A stretch of 64,000 nucleotides of DNA from Bacteroidota bacterium (GCA_023388315.1 JAEWGM010000001.1:60457-124456); one strand, 5' to 3'; counted from the first letter of the stretch, positions 8,501 to 18,209 are shown. Numbers and translations: made by a program. Notes: generated by a model not told the origin, from the letters alone.

Positions 8501-9883
8501 TCAATTTGCTTTATTTTTTTCTTCCACTTTCTTTGTTTTTTCTTCTGAGACTTCAGGACGTTTCCCTTGAAGTATCACGGGATTGGAAACATCTTCAAAA
8601 ATTTCCAAATCAAAATAACGCACTGCCGCCGTTACGTGGTCAAAAATATCGGACATAATATTCTCATATTCACCCCAATTGGTGGTAGCGGTAAACAAAT
8701 ATAGTTCCAAAGGCAGGCCTTGCGGCGTGGGCGCCAACTGACGCACCAAAAGCAGCAATTCTTTGTGCACTTGCGGGTGATTCTTGAGATACAACTCCAC
8801 ATATTTACGGAAAAGCCCCATATTGGTGAAATTACGTCCATTGAGCGGAAGGCTTCTATCGGCGTTTGTTTCGTTGTTGAAAGCGTCAACTACTGCTTTT
8901 TTTTCGTTAATATAACCGGTTAAAAGTTGTATTCGTCTGAAATAATCCAGTTCCTCATCGCTTATATAATGAATGGACGACTGTTTAATGTAAATGGCCC
9001 GCTTGATGCGGCGACCACCGGCTTCGGTCATTCCGCGCCAATTTTGAAAAGCTTCTGTTACAAGTGAGTATGGCGGAATGGTGGTGATGGTTTTATCGAA
9101 ATTCAAAATTTTCACCGTGGTGAGGTTGATTTTTATCACATCGCCATCCACATTGAATTTGGGCATCGTAATCCAGTCGCCAATACGCACCATATCGTTC
9201 GATGAAACCTGCACGCTTGCCACCAAGCCCAATATTGTATCTTTAAATATCAACAACAAAATGGCCGACGCGGCACCCAGCCCCGTGAGAATGGTGGTGG
9301 GGTCTTTGCCGATAAACATAGAAATAATGATGATGGCACCAATAAAGTACAAAAGAATCTTTATGAGCTGCATAAAGCTCTCAACGGGTTTATCTTTAAA
9401 ATTTTTTCGCGACTTGAGCGTATCGCCAAACGCGTTGATAATGGACAAGCACAGCCAAATGAAATAAAGCACAAGAAATACATCGATGGCTTTACCCGCG
9501 AGGCGCATCAGCGCAGGAAAATCGTGCAAAATAATAGGGATGGCGCCATTCACAATGCTAATGGGAATGATCATCGCCAAATATTTGGGAAACTTGTTGC
9601 GTATCAAATTTCGCATAAACGAAAACTTGGGAAGTTGGGATAAACGCGCCAGTATGAATGTGATTAACCGGCGAAAGCCAACCTGAACAAGGTAAACGAG
9701 AATAACAAGCAGGCTGAACAAAAATAAGGCGTTAATTACTTCCAGATAAGTGCCCGAAATACCGATATCTTGTAAAAAACCTTTCGACCACGTGCTAATG
9801 GTGTTTGCCATTTCATGCGAAAATGTTTCTACGGTATCGCTATCAACATTTTCCTTTATCTGATTTACTTCTTCTTGTATCAT
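8501..9883 (-). CDS. Mechanosensitive ion channel, MscS family (YbdG-like)
   Basis: About 460 residues with several N-terminal transmembrane helices followed by the MscS pore helix and beta domain (AASAILLLIFKDTILGLVAS region, then GDWITMP and IPPYSLVTEAFQNWRGM). The motif RGMTEAGGRRIKR resembles that of E. coli YbdG, a miniconductance channel. MscS-type channels release solutes on hypo-osmotic shock. A TTG at 9916 gives an 11-residue extension; I prefer the ATG at 9883. The C terminus is very lysine/glutamate-rich. The gene is monocistronic as far as can be seen. Confidence 0.9.
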   Translation of the reverse strand: MIQEEVNQIKENVDSDTVETFSHEMANTISTWSKGFLQDIGISGTYLEVINALFLFSLLVILVYLVQVGFRRLITFILARLSQLPKFSFMRNLIRNKFPKYLAMIIPISIVNGAIPIILHDFPALMRLAGKAIDVFLVLYFIWLCLSIINAFGDTLKSRKNFKDKPVESFMQLIKILLYFIGAIIIISMFIGKDPTTILTGLGAASAILLLIFKDTILGLVASVQVSSNDMVRIGDWITMPKFNVDGDVIKINLTTVKILNFDKTITTIPPYSLVTEAFQNWRGMTEAGGRRIKRAIYIKQSSIHYISDEELDYFRRIQLLTGYINEKKAVVDAFNNETNADRSLPLNGRNFTNMGLFRKYVELYLKNHPQVHKELLLLVRQLAPTPQGLPLELYLFTATTNWGEYENIMSDIFDHVTAAVRYFDLEIFEDVSNPVILQGKRPEVSEEKTKKVEEKNKAN

Positions 9884-9963
9884 TTTGATGTTTTTTCTAT
9901 GTGATTTTACGTACAATTTAACTCTAAGATAAATATACTAAAATCAATTCAACTTACGAAATA

Positions 9964-9971
9964 CAAAGTTA
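9964..9971 (-). promoter_or_regulatory. -7 box of MscS gene promoter
   Basis: TAACTTTG on the minus strand, 81 bp before the preferred ATG, fits TAnnTTTG. The spacing leaves a leader of about 70 nt. Confidence 0.35.
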
Positions 9972-10057
9972 GTCATAATAGATAAATGAAACTTTTTAAA
10001 ACTCTAAACGAACATTAAATACCTGTGAAAAACACGGCGCGTTTGAGGAAATAAATG

Positions 10058-10065
10058 TATATTTG
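10058..10065 (+). promoter_or_regulatory. -7 box of carboxynorspermidine dehydrogenase promoter
   Basis: TATATTTG fits TAnnTTTG and is followed by a leader of about 60 nt before the ATG at 10134. A TTTG at 10042-10045 is closer than the usual -33 spacing. Confidence 0.4.
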
Positions 10066-10133
10066 TGTTTCGGATAACCGCGAATCGGACGATATCCGAA
10101 AAATCTGATGTCTAATAATCTAAAAGAATAAAA

Positions 10134-11336
10134 ATGGGAAAAGTATTGATAATCGGCGCCGGTGGCGTGGGTACGGTAGTGGCCAATAAAGTAGCGCAAA
10201 ATAAAGACGTATTTACCGAAATTATGTTGGCAAGCCGCACAAAAAGCAAATGCGACGCCATTGCCGAAGACGTGAAACGACGCACGGGCGTGAGCATAAA
10301 AACAGCTAAAGTGGATGCCGACAGCGTGCCCGAACTGGTGGCGTTGATGAACGATTTTAAACCGGAATTGGTGATTAACGTGGCCCTTCCGTACCAAGAT
10401 TTAACCATTATGGACGCCTGCTTGGAATGCGGCGTAAACTACTTGGACACAGCCAACTATGAACCAAAAGATGAAGCCAAGTTTGAGTACAAATGGCAAT
10501 GGGCGTATCAAGACAGGTTTCGCGAAGCGGGCCTTACCGCCATTCTCGGTTGTGGCTTCGACCCGGGCGTAACCAGCGTTTTCACGGCGTATGCCGCCAA
10601 ACACCATTTCGATGAAATTCATTATCTCGATATTGTGGACTGCAACGCGGGCGACCACGGAAAAGCATTTGCCACTAACTTCAACCCCGAAATTAACATT
10701 CGCGAAGTTACTCAAAAAGGGAAATATTGGGAAAACGGGCAATGGGTGGAAACCGAACCGCACGAAATTCACAAACCACTCACCTACCCCAATATCGGGC
10801 CAAAAGAGTCGTATTTAATTTATCACGAAGAACTGGAGTCACTCGTTAAAAACTTCCCCACACTAAAACGCGCGCGTTTTTGGATGACTTTCGGACAAGA
10901 ATACCTCACGCACTTGCGCGTAATCCAAAACATCGGTATGGCACGTATTGACGAAGTGGAATACAACGGCCAAAAAATTGTTCCCATTCAGTTCCTCAAA
11001 GCCGTTCTTCCCGATCCGGGCGATTTGGGCGAAAACTACACGGGCGAAACCTCCATCGGGTGCCGCATTCGTGGCATAAAAGACGGCAAAGAACGCACAT
11101 ACTACATTTACAACAATTGCAGCCACCAAGCGGCTTACGAAGAAACCGGCGCGCAAGGCGTAAACTACACCACAGGCGTTCCGGCAACCATCGGCGCTAT
11201 GATGTTCTTGCAAGGATTGTGGAAAAAACCGGGCGTCTTCAACGTGGAAGAGTTCAATCCCGATCCGTTTATGGAACAACTCAATAAACAAGGCTTGCCT
11301 TGGCATGAAGAGTTTGATGTGGATTTGGAACTGTAA
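10134..11336 (+). CDS. Carboxynorspermidine dehydrogenase (saccharopine dehydrogenase family)
   Basis: The 400-residue protein begins with a Rossmann motif VLIIGAGGVGTVVANKVAQ and continues with NVALPYQDLTIMDACLECG and ILGCGFDPGVTSVFTAYA, blocks typical of carboxynorspermidine dehydrogenase within the saccharopine dehydrogenase family. The enzyme condenses a diamine with aspartate semialdehyde, giving carboxy(nor)spermidine in the alternative polyamine pathway common in Bacteroidota. The decarboxylase partner is not in the window. Length (400) equals that of characterised members. It is followed by a strong terminator. Confidence 0.88.
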   Translation: MGKVLIIGAGGVGTVVANKVAQNKDVFTEIMLASRTKSKCDAIAEDVKRRTGVSIKTAKVDADSVPELVALMNDFKPELVINVALPYQDLTIMDACLECGVNYLDTANYEPKDEAKFEYKWQWAYQDRFREAGLTAILGCGFDPGVTSVFTAYAAKHHFDEIHYLDIVDCNAGDHGKAFATNFNPEINIREVTQKGKYWENGQWVETEPHEIHKPLTYPNIGPKESYLIYHEELESLVKNFPTLKRARFWMTFGQEYLTHLRVIQNIGMARIDEVEYNGQKIVPIQFLKAVLPDPGDLGENYTGETSIGCRIRGIKDGKERTYYIYNNCSHQAAYEETGAQGVNYTTGVPATIGAMMFLQGLWKKPGVFNVEEFNPDPFMEQLNKQGLPWHEEFDVDLEL

Positions 11337-11366
11337 CCAACCACCAAATCATCAACAATATACCTT

Positions 11367-11407
11367 CGCCCCAATAGAACAATGTTGTTTTATTGGGGCG
11401 TTTTTTT
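11367..11407 (+). terminator. Rho-independent terminator
   Basis: CGCCCCAATA (11367-11376) pairs perfectly with TATTGGGGCG (11391-11400); inner bases AACAA/TTGTT extend the stem to about 15 bp. Seven T residues follow. It terminates the carboxynorspermidine dehydrogenase gene. Confidence 0.92.
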
Positions 11408-11653
11408 GGTTTAAGGTTTAGGGTTCAACGTTCAAGGTTAACGACTATCGATAAATAATTGTCAGTGAGTCGATATACGTGTTAAGAAAACCTTATTTTA
11501 GAGAAACTAAGCTTAGTAGCTTTCAATACTGTTTCTCACCACCTTATTGCCTTATTTTTTCATTAAATACAGCATTTATTAAACAATTGTCGAGAGCAAA
11601 ACTTCTGACAAAGAAAAGTCATCCTTATTCATAAAGCATAAAACAACAATAAA
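11408..11653. other. Gene-free gap with GTTCAA-type word repeat at its left end
   Basis: Positions 11409-11442 contain near-copies of a GGTTTAAGGTTTAGGGTTCAA word, the same type seen at 44935-45005 and 57980-58010. The rest of the gap shows only a weak 7-bp inverted repeat (GAGAAAC near 11503 / GTTTCTC near 11531) and no ORF, tRNA or clear promoter. Confidence 0.5.
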
Positions 11654-11690
11654 AAAGGGATTCAACATTTTATACTAGTTGAATCCCTTT
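11654..11690 (-). terminator. Rho-independent terminator of the bamD operon
   Basis: AAAGGGATTCAAC (11654-11666) pairs perfectly with GTTGAATCCCTTT (11678-11690), 13 bp, loop 11 nt. The A-run at 11651-11656 becomes a U-run on the minus strand, directly after the DUF4293 stop codon. Confidence 0.9.
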
Positions 11691-11712
11691 TCTATTTTTT
11701 GTGGAACGTGTT

Positions 11713-12168
11713 TTATCTTCTGAGGCGGTTTAAAGACCTCACGAGCGCTTCATCGGCGCCGATTTTACGGATAGCCAGAATGGTAAGGATAATACCAATA
11801 ATGGGCATAACGATGCCAATTTTCACTTTCTGAAAAATTAAATCGGTACCGGGGTTCATTTTCCATATCAAAAACCCGAAAAACAAATAAAAACCTACCA
11901 TCAATACAATATTAAAGATGGAAAGCCTTATTTGCAGCATCCTGTTTTTGTACATAAAAACGGTTACCAGCGCTAAAATGGCACTAATGGCGCCAATGGC
12001 GAAAAGACCCCATGTGGAATCGGTGAGGTTTCCATTGAGATAAACGCCCATTGCTTCAAAAACTACCGGATCGCCTTTATACGCGAAAGACGCGAGCGGC
12101 GTTACCGATGCCACCAACATAGCGGCCGAAGCAAGGAGTAAAAACACTGTTTGTATACGTTGAAGCAT
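11713..12168 (-). CDS. DUF4293 family membrane protein
   Basis: A 151-residue protein with four hydrophobic segments: an N-terminal IQTVFLLLASAAMLVASV helix, then about residues 55-75, 80-105 and 115-135. It starts MLQRIQTV, typical of the Bacteroidota family DUF4293. Function unknown. It is the last gene of the operon bamD-rpoZ-DUF4293, an arrangement I recognise as conserved in the phylum, and is followed by a strong terminator. Confidence 0.85.
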   Translation of the reverse strand: MLQRIQTVFLLLASAAMLVASVTPLASFAYKGDPVVFEAMGVYLNGNLTDSTWGLFAIGAISAILALVTVFMYKNRMLQIRLSIFNIVLMVGFYLFFGFLIWKMNPGTDLIFQKVKIGIVMPIIGIILTILAIRKIGADEALVRSLNRLRR

Positions 12169-12241
12169 ATGACAGATTGAAAAAGATTAAAAAGGAATGA
12201 AAGTAAAATTGAGAGATGTTTGTATGATAACCTAATAAAAA

Positions 12242-12574
12242 TCAGAACTTCTCTTTTTCTTTGGCCGGGTTGCGGTAATAAATATCGCTTTCTTTCCAAT
12301 CTTGTACTGCCAACAAACTGGGTTTGGGAAGTTTTTCGTAGAAGCGAGAAATTTCTATTTGTTCGTGGTTTTCAAACACTTCTTCCAGGTTATCGCTGTA
12401 AGAGGCAAACTCCTGTAGTTTGTTGTCCAAGTCCTGTTTCATTTCCAACGAAAGTTGGTTGGCTCTTTTGCTGATAATGCGCACCATTTCATAAATGTTG
12501 CCCACCGGTTCCGCCATGTTCATAACGTCGCGGGTTTCGGTGTTGGTGCTGGCGTTTGATCTTCTGTAGTCCAT
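12242..12574 (-). CDS. rpoZ: RNA polymerase omega subunit-like protein (Rpb6/RpoZ family)
   Basis: The 110-residue protein contains the omega/Rpb6 core: GNIYEMVRIISKRANQLS at about residues 26-43 corresponds to the conserved segment that binds the beta-prime C terminus. Bacteroidota omega is longer than the E. coli protein and has a divergent acidic C-terminal half, as here. Location between bamD and DUF4293 is the usual Bacteroidota context. It acts in RNA polymerase assembly and stability. Confidence 0.85.
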   Translation of the reverse strand: MDYRRSNASTNTETRDVMNMAEPVGNIYEMVRIISKRANQLSLEMKQDLDNKLQEFASYSDNLEEVFENHEQIEISRFYEKLPKPSLLAVQDWKESDIYYRNPAKEKEKF

Positions 12575-12610
12575 TCTTTGTATGTGAATTTTATTGTTAT
12601 TACGTTGTGA

Positions 12611-13426
12611 TTAAGTTGTGGGCAGCACGTCAATTTTACGTTGAGCTTCCTTGTAATACCGTTCGGCTTCGGCAAGGTGTTTGCCCTGAGGAAATGTGTT
12701 TGTGTAATTAAAATACTCGTCAACCACCATGCGATAGCGCTCGGGTTGGGTTTGCAATGTACTTCTGAGGGCGAACTCATATCGTGCGCGCAGGATGGTT
12801 ATTTGATACTCTTCCATGTATTTGGAATAGGGATAATTCTTCATTGCTTCACGTGCCGTTACCACAGCCGATTCGTAATTGTTGCCCATGTAATTTCCCA
12901 AATTCAGGTATAGCTCAGCTGCCCTGAGTTCTTTGTAAGCGAGTTTTTCTTGCAGTTCAAAAAGATAATTTTTTGCTTGCTCGGCGCGTTCGCTTTGCGG
13001 ATACCGATCCATATATTTTTGAAACTCGGCTATTGCCGTGTACGTTTTGGTTTGATCGAGCCGCGGGTCGGGCGAGTCGAGGTACATTCCGTAAGCCGAA
13101 TAAAACAGCGCCGGCTCCGCGTATTCTCCGTTTGGATATGTGTTGTAATACGTGGTAAAAACCTGTGTAGCTGAGAGATAATCCTTTGAATTGTAATAAC
13201 TTTGCGCCAACAGATACATGGATTCCTCAGCGCGGCCCGTTCCTTTAAAAAACGGCACCAACTCTTCCAGCAAGGTGATGGAGCGGCTGTATTTGCCTTC
13301 TTCGAAATATTTCTTGGCGTAGGTATATTTTACGTCTCTATCGGTACTTTTCAATATTTTATTGTACTCGTTACACGAGCTGAAGACAATTGCGAGGAGT
13401 AAAAAATATATCGGTTTAATTCTCAT
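12611..13426 (-). CDS. bamD: Outer membrane protein assembly factor BamD
   Basis: The 271-residue lipoprotein has a signal peptide with lipobox ending at Cys19 (IVFSSCNEYNK) and five TPR-like repeats (for example YAKKYFEEGKYSRSITLLEE, ESMYLLAQSYYNSKDYLSAT). BamD is the periplasmic scaffold of the BAM complex that inserts beta-barrel proteins. Length and the order bamD-rpoZ are typical for the phylum. A TAAATTTGC -7 box is 27 bp upstream of the start. Confidence 0.92.
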   Translation of the reverse strand: MRIKPIYFLLLAIVFSSCNEYNKILKSTDRDVKYTYAKKYFEEGKYSRSITLLEELVPFFKGTGRAEESMYLLAQSYYNSKDYLSATQVFTTYYNTYPNGEYAEPALFYSAYGMYLDSPDPRLDQTKTYTAIAEFQKYMDRYPQSERAEQAKNYLFELQEKLAYKELRAAELYLNLGNYMGNNYESAVVTAREAMKNYPYSKYMEEYQITILRARYEFALRSTLQTQPERYRMVVDEYFNYTNTFPQGKHLAEAERYYKEAQRKIDVLPTT

Positions 13427-13452
13427 TTTGTTGAAAATCGGATTTTAGGGTG

Positions 13453-13460
13453 CAAATTTA
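13453..13460 (-). promoter_or_regulatory. -7 box of bamD operon promoter
   Basis: TAAATTTG followed by C on the minus strand, 27 bp before the bamD start, fits TAnnTTTGC. Confidence 0.45.
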
Positions 13461-13508
13461 CGGAAACTTTCTCATTTTTAGGGCATGGAAAGCGGTTTTT
13501 ATTCTATT

Positions 13509-15020
13509 TTAGGAATTGGAGTCGAGAAATTTTAAAATACTTTCCACATACTTTCTATCGTTTGCCAGCTTGGGAACTTTGTTTTGCCCGCCCGACTTCT
13601 CCCGCCATTTCATCCAGTTATAAAAAGCGCCTTTCTCTAACTTTCTCACAACGGGCATGTTTAACGAGAGATTGTACGAACGTTTTGCTTCGTAATCGGA
13701 GTTGAGTTTTTTCAAAGCCTCATCGAGCAGAGTGGTGAACTCATCCATATTGGCCGGCGGCGTTTCAAATTCAATGAGCCACTCGTGCGCTCCGGTGTGG
13801 TCGTCGCCGAAATAAACGGGCGCCGCCGTGTATTCCGTAACTTTCGCGCCTGTTTTTCGGCACGCTTCATCAATCGCCCTGTCAGCATTGTCCACAATCA
13901 GCTCTTCACCAAAAGCGTTGATAAATTGCTTGGTGCGGCCGGTAATTTTAAACAGGAAAGGATCTGTGGAAGTAAACTCAATGGTATCGCCAATTTTGTA
14001 TCGCCACAAGCCGCCGCTGGTGGAAATAACCAGGGCGTATTGTTTCCCTTTTTCCACGCCGCTTAGCGGAACAGTAGCGGGCTGTTCTTTGTCCCATTCA
14101 TCAACGGGGATGAATTCGTAATACACCTCGTTATCCAATAAAAGGAGCATATCTTTTGAATCGGGCGAAAATTGCACGCCAAAAAAACCTTCTGACGCGT
14201 TGTAGGTTTCCCAATAGCGCATTTTATCCGACGGAATCAGCTTTTCGTATTGCTCCTTAAACGGAATAAAACTCACACCGCCGTGAAAAAACACTTCCAA
14301 ATGTGGCCATATTTCCGTTAATGATTTGCCCGTATCTTCCACAATTTTTTTGAGCAATACCAGCATCCACGAAGGCACACCCACAAAAGAGCGAATATCT
14401 GTTTTAACCGCGTAATCGGCCAATTTTTGCAATTTTTCTTCCCAATCGGGCAAAAGGGCAATTTCTTCGGGTGTTCTCATTTTTTTTGCCAGTACGGGAA
14501 GGTTTTTCATCAAAATAGCGGAAATGTCGCCGGTGTAAATGCCTTCGCCAATGTTGTTTATTTGTTGGCTGCCTCCCAGCACCAATGTTTTTCCAAGCGA
14601 AAAAGCCGTATCGGGATAATGCACGGCATACATTCCCAGCATATGATAGCCGGCGCGGTAATTGCCGTTGTGCAACGACTCGTTGGTGACGGGAATATAT
14701 TTGCTTTTATCTTCGGTTGTGCCCGACGACATGGCAAACCATTTTATGGGCGTGTCCCACAGTACGTTTTGCTGCTGCTCAACGATAATTTTATCCAGAT
14801 ATGGACGCAAATCTTCGTAAGCCGTGATGGGAACCTTTTCAGCGAATTGAGTTTCGTTAGTGACGGAAGCAAAATTGTGTTCTTTTCCATACAAGGTATT
14901 ACGACCGTGCTCAAGCAAATAGTCTAAGTTGTTTTGTTGAGTGCCGATGGGGTCTTCCAGAAACTTTTTTACCGGTTTGTAATAAGAGGTGAGTACTGAT
15001 CGGGCTATCTTTCGGATCAT
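13509..15020 (-). CDS. GH3 auxin-responsive promoter family protein
   Basis: A 503-residue protein of the ANL adenylate-forming superfamily, GH3 branch. It shows the nucleotide-binding block FAMSSGTTEDKSKYIPVT, the ETYNASEGFFG motif, and the hinge region LFKITGRTKQFINAFGEELI. Plant relatives conjugate amino acids to hormone acids; the bacterial substrate is unknown. The size is normal for bacterial members. It has its own TATCTTTGC -7 box 25 bp upstream and ends close to the bamD promoter region. Confidence 0.9.
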   Translation of the reverse strand: MIRKIARSVLTSYYKPVKKFLEDPIGTQQNNLDYLLEHGRNTLYGKEHNFASVTNETQFAEKVPITAYEDLRPYLDKIIVEQQQNVLWDTPIKWFAMSSGTTEDKSKYIPVTNESLHNGNYRAGYHMLGMYAVHYPDTAFSLGKTLVLGGSQQINNIGEGIYTGDISAILMKNLPVLAKKMRTPEEIALLPDWEEKLQKLADYAVKTDIRSFVGVPSWMLVLLKKIVEDTGKSLTEIWPHLEVFFHGGVSFIPFKEQYEKLIPSDKMRYWETYNASEGFFGVQFSPDSKDMLLLLDNEVYYEFIPVDEWDKEQPATVPLSGVEKGKQYALVISTSGGLWRYKIGDTIEFTSTDPFLFKITGRTKQFINAFGEELIVDNADRAIDEACRKTGAKVTEYTAAPVYFGDDHTGAHEWLIEFETPPANMDEFTTLLDEALKKLNSDYEAKRSYNLSLNMPVVRKLEKGAFYNWMKWREKSGGQNKVPKLANDRKYVESILKFLDSNS

Positions 15021-15044
15021 ATTTTCTTAGCTAATTGTTGATGG

Positions 15045-15052
15045 CAAAGATA
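15045..15052 (-). promoter_or_regulatory. -7 box of GH3 gene promoter
   Basis: TATCTTTG plus C on the minus strand, 25 bp before the start, an exact TAnnTTTGC. Confidence 0.5.
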
Positions 15053-15110
15053 ACCAATGCGTTTCAAAAAAAAGCGAAATAATCCGGTGGTTTATGATAA
15101 AAAAAGCAAA

Positions 15111-15812
15111 TCAACCAATGCGGCTTATCTTGAGGAGTTTGTCTTCGTCTATGATTTTTATTTTGCGTCCGTCGATGGTTATTATGCGTTCGTTCACAAA
15201 CATGGAGAGCGTTCTGATGGCGTTTGAGGTGGTCATGTTTGACAGGTTGGCCAAGTCTTCGCGCGCCAGATAAATGCTGAGCGTGGCGCCATCGGCTTCC
15301 AAGCCATAATTTTCTTTCAGCGTGATGAGCGATTCCGCCAAACGCCCACGGACGTGTTTTTGGGTGAGGTTTACCACTCGTTCATCGGCTACGCCCAAGT
15401 CAACGGAAAGCAACCGGATAAAAAACATGGCCAAATTGCCGTTCTTGCGCAAAAATTGATCCATGATGGTGAGCGGAATCATCCCCACGGTGCTTGCTTC
15501 CACCGCCGCGGCGGCAGTGAGGTATTTTTCACGCGCGAAATAAGCCCGATAAGCGAAGTACTGAACCGGACGTATCATTCTGATAATCTGACTTCTTCCC
15601 CCCACCCCGTGTTTAAAAATCTTTATTTTGCCTTTGAAAAGGCACATCAGGAATTCGGGCTCTTCATCTTCCGTATAAATCATTTGGTTTTTTCTGAAAG
15701 TCTCTATTCGCGCGTTGCTTCGCAGCAACTCACGTTCGGAGTCCGTTAACATCTTCCAAATATCGGGTAAGGATGAGGACAAGTCTATTTCATCTTTTTT
15801 CTTTCGCGGCAT
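15111..15812 (-). CDS. Crp/Fnr family transcriptional regulator
   Basis: The 233-residue protein has an N-terminal cyclic-nucleotide-binding-like beta roll (about residues 25-145) and a C-terminal helix-turn-helix (about 160-225) with YLAREDLANLSNMTTSNAIRTLSMFVNERII. There are no clustered cysteines, so it is not an iron-sulfur FNR. The effector and regulon are unknown. It is a single gene; a TATATTTG -7 box lies 31 bp upstream. Confidence 0.88.
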   Translation of the reverse strand: MPRKKKDEIDLSSSLPDIWKMLTDSERELLRSNARIETFRKNQMIYTEDEEPEFLMCLFKGKIKIFKHGVGGRSQIIRMIRPVQYFAYRAYFAREKYLTAAAAVEASTVGMIPLTIMDQFLRKNGNLAMFFIRLLSVDLGVADERVVNLTQKHVRGRLAESLITLKENYGLEADGATLSIYLAREDLANLSNMTTSNAIRTLSMFVNERIITIDGRKIKIIDEDKLLKISRIG

Positions 15813-15842
15813 AAAAATGTTATAGAACTATGTTTTAAAACA

Positions 15843-15850
15843 CAAATATA
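15843..15850 (-). promoter_or_regulatory. -7 box of Crp/Fnr gene promoter
   Basis: TATATTTG on the minus strand, 31 bp before the start codon. A TTG element is present further upstream but with shorter than usual spacing (about 15 bp). Confidence 0.4.
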
Positions 15851-16006
15851 AGGTTTTTTTACTTTCAACGTAACTATAATGTAATTTTTTAATGAAAAAC
15901 ACTCTTTTTCCGGGCATCATCTTAAAAAAATCTTTGTAAAATTTTTGTCTCTCACCAAAGGATCATTTCCTACTAATTCAAAAAAAATGTAAGTTTGTAA
16001 TCGGAA

Positions 16007-18154
16007 ATGAAAAAGAGATTCTATATACCTCTCCTTTCTTTATTCATGATATGTCTGAGCGCGTTTGCAACGGAGCTTCCGCTGGATACCGTGCTGAAAA
16101 GGACAATGAGTGCGGCAGAGAAATACAACGGCCTAGTAGAAAAATACCAAGCCGATGTGTACACACGCACCTACGTGGAAACCTTGAAAAAAAATTTTCT
16201 ATATAAATACACACACCTCATTCCTCAGTTTGTACTACATGATCGCAATGAAAACGAAGCGCTGATTGAAACCTTCAGTACTTTTAAGTTTGACTATCCA
16301 AACAATTATGTGCAAGACATACACTATGTTACGGGAACACTTACGAGGAAAAGAGACATCGATTTGATTCCATTTAACTTACTAAACATTAACATTTACG
16401 GAGAAACGTCAAACGATGAAAGTTTGTTTATGCCCATAAGGCAACGTACCAAAAAATACTATCGCTACAAAATGTTCCGCACCATTACGGAAAACCAAAA
16501 AACATATTACACCATTCAATTTACGCCCATTTATGAAAATCCCAACTTGTTGAAAGGTTCTTTTGTGGTGGAAAGCGGCACGTGGCGCATTACACAATTC
16601 AGAGGCGAGGGAATGGACATTTTTTCGGATTATTCCTTTGAAATTAACATGGGAGACGAGTGGATAACCAACTATTTACCCGTTGAATTCACCATTTTTC
16701 AAAACACTTCTTATTTAGGAAATATACTGATGAGCCGTCATCTCTCCACGTTTGAATATACCGATATTGTGCTGCACGCGAAAGACGAAGACCGAGAGCG
16801 TTCGCTCAACATCAGTAACTTTTACAAAGTGCGGCTGGACTCGGTTCCCATTCACAACGATACGGTTTTGTGGAATAAATTGCGCACCATACCATTGCAG
16901 CGTAGCGAGGAGGAGGTGTTGCATCGATTTGCGGAAAAACAGGAAGCCAAACAAGCGCGACGAGCGACAAACGACTCTTTGTCCGATTCTAAAAAAGCGC
17001 AACAATTTGCGCAGCGCATGGTGATGGATTCCAATTACGAGTACAAAACCACCCGAATTGGGTATTCCGGCTTGCTCAACCCGTTGCTGCTGGGATATAC
17101 TTCCCACGATGGCATTACCTACCGGCAAAAGTTATCGTTCAACATCGATTTGCACCATAACCGAACGGTAAAAATAAACGCGTTTGCCGGATACATGTTT
17201 AAAAGAAAAGAGCTTTTCACCGATGTAACCACGGTGTGGAATTATGCTCCCTTCAACTTGGGAAGCGCCACTCTTTCCATCGGGAACGGCAACCCCACCT
17301 ATAGCTCACTTTTTGTGGAACAAATTCGCGACAGCCTTATCAACAAGGGGCTTACGTTTGAAGACATCGCCGTGGACTATTACAAGGATTATTACCTGAA
17401 GGCTTTTAACACGTTTGAGGTAACCAACGGATTGTTACTGTACACGGGGCTTGAATACCACATCCGCACGGGGAAAAGCAAGCCGCAGACGCGTTCAACC
17501 AACGGCGAAACCGAGAATATTGAACGCCTGTTTGGTACACGGCGCGCGTTTATGCCTTTTATCCGAATTAGCTGGACACCGGAGCAATATTATCGCTACG
17601 ACGGACGTCAAAAAATTTACGTGCGCTCGCGCTTTCCTACATTTAAACTGGAGTTATCGCGAAGTTTTCAGGGAATTTTGGGGAGCACATCGGAATACAA
17701 CCGCATTGAATTTGATATAAACCAAAATATACCCATCGGGTTAATGAGTTCCTTACAATACCACATTGGCGCGGGCAAATTCATTAACCAAAAAACGGAA
17801 TATTTTGCCGATTTTGTGTATTTCTCTAAAAGTAATTTCCCCGAGACGTGGAACGATGGTTTGGGTGGTATTTTTAACTTGCTCAGCCGTGAACTATACA
17901 ACGCGTCGGATTCGTATATTCAGGCACACGTGATGCTGGAAGCGCCTTTTTTGGTATTGAAAAACATTCCGTTTGTTTCCGATTTTGCCGATAAAGAGCG
18001 TTTTTATTTCAGTCAACTTTACACACCGCAAATTATTTCTTATACGGAATTCGGATACGGCATTGGCAACCGCTTTTTCACTGCCGGGTTATTCGGTTCG
18101 TTCCACAAATTGAACTTCAGACAAGTGGGTTTACGCGCGGCGTTTGAGTTTTAA
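16007..18154 (+). CDS. DUF5686 family outer-membrane beta-barrel protein
   Basis: The 715-residue protein has a signal peptide (about residues 1-21, SAFATELP) and a long, aromatic-rich strand-repeating C-terminal half ending in FRQVGLRAAFEF, with the terminal Phe of outer-membrane barrels. The periplasmic N-terminal part (YNGLVEKYQADVYTRTYVET) matches DUF5686. Many relatives carry an extra N-terminal carboxypeptidase-regulatory-like domain that is absent here, which explains the shorter length. Function unknown; an envelope role is inferred from the architecture. Confidence 0.78.
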   Translation: MKKRFYIPLLSLFMICLSAFATELPLDTVLKRTMSAAEKYNGLVEKYQADVYTRTYVETLKKNFLYKYTHLIPQFVLHDRNENEALIETFSTFKFDYPNNYVQDIHYVTGTLTRKRDIDLIPFNLLNINIYGETSNDESLFMPIRQRTKKYYRYKMFRTITENQKTYYTIQFTPIYENPNLLKGSFVVESGTWRITQFRGEGMDIFSDYSFEINMGDEWITNYLPVEFTIFQNTSYLGNILMSRHLSTFEYTDIVLHAKDEDRERSLNISNFYKVRLDSVPIHNDTVLWNKLRTIPLQRSEEEVLHRFAEKQEAKQARRATNDSLSDSKKAQQFAQRMVMDSNYEYKTTRIGYSGLLNPLLLGYTSHDGITYRQKLSFNIDLHHNRTVKINAFAGYMFKRKELFTDVTTVWNYAPFNLGSATLSIGNGNPTYSSLFVEQIRDSLINKGLTFEDIAVDYYKDYYLKAFNTFEVTNGLLLYTGLEYHIRTGKSKPQTRSTNGETENIERLFGTRRAFMPFIRISWTPEQYYRYDGRQKIYVRSRFPTFKLELSRSFQGILGSTSEYNRIEFDINQNIPIGLMSSLQYHIGAGKFINQKTEYFADFVYFSKSNFPETWNDGLGGIFNLLSRELYNASDSYIQAHVMLEAPFLVLKNIPFVSDFADKERFYFSQLYTPQIISYTEFGYGIGNRFFTAGLFGSFHKLNFRQVGLRAAFEF

Positions 18155-18209
18155 CGCACTCCAAAAAACGGTTTTAAAATCACTTAGTTTTTCTTATAGT
18201 TTTGGTGAC

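Noticed and set aside
11430..11650. Possible small RNA between two terminators
   Set aside because: No promoter box or stable long structure was seen; only a weak 7-bp inverted repeat.
15990..15997. TAAGTTTG before the DUF5686 gene as promoter
   Set aside because: It lies only 9 bp before the ATG, which would leave an almost leaderless transcript; chance match is more likely.
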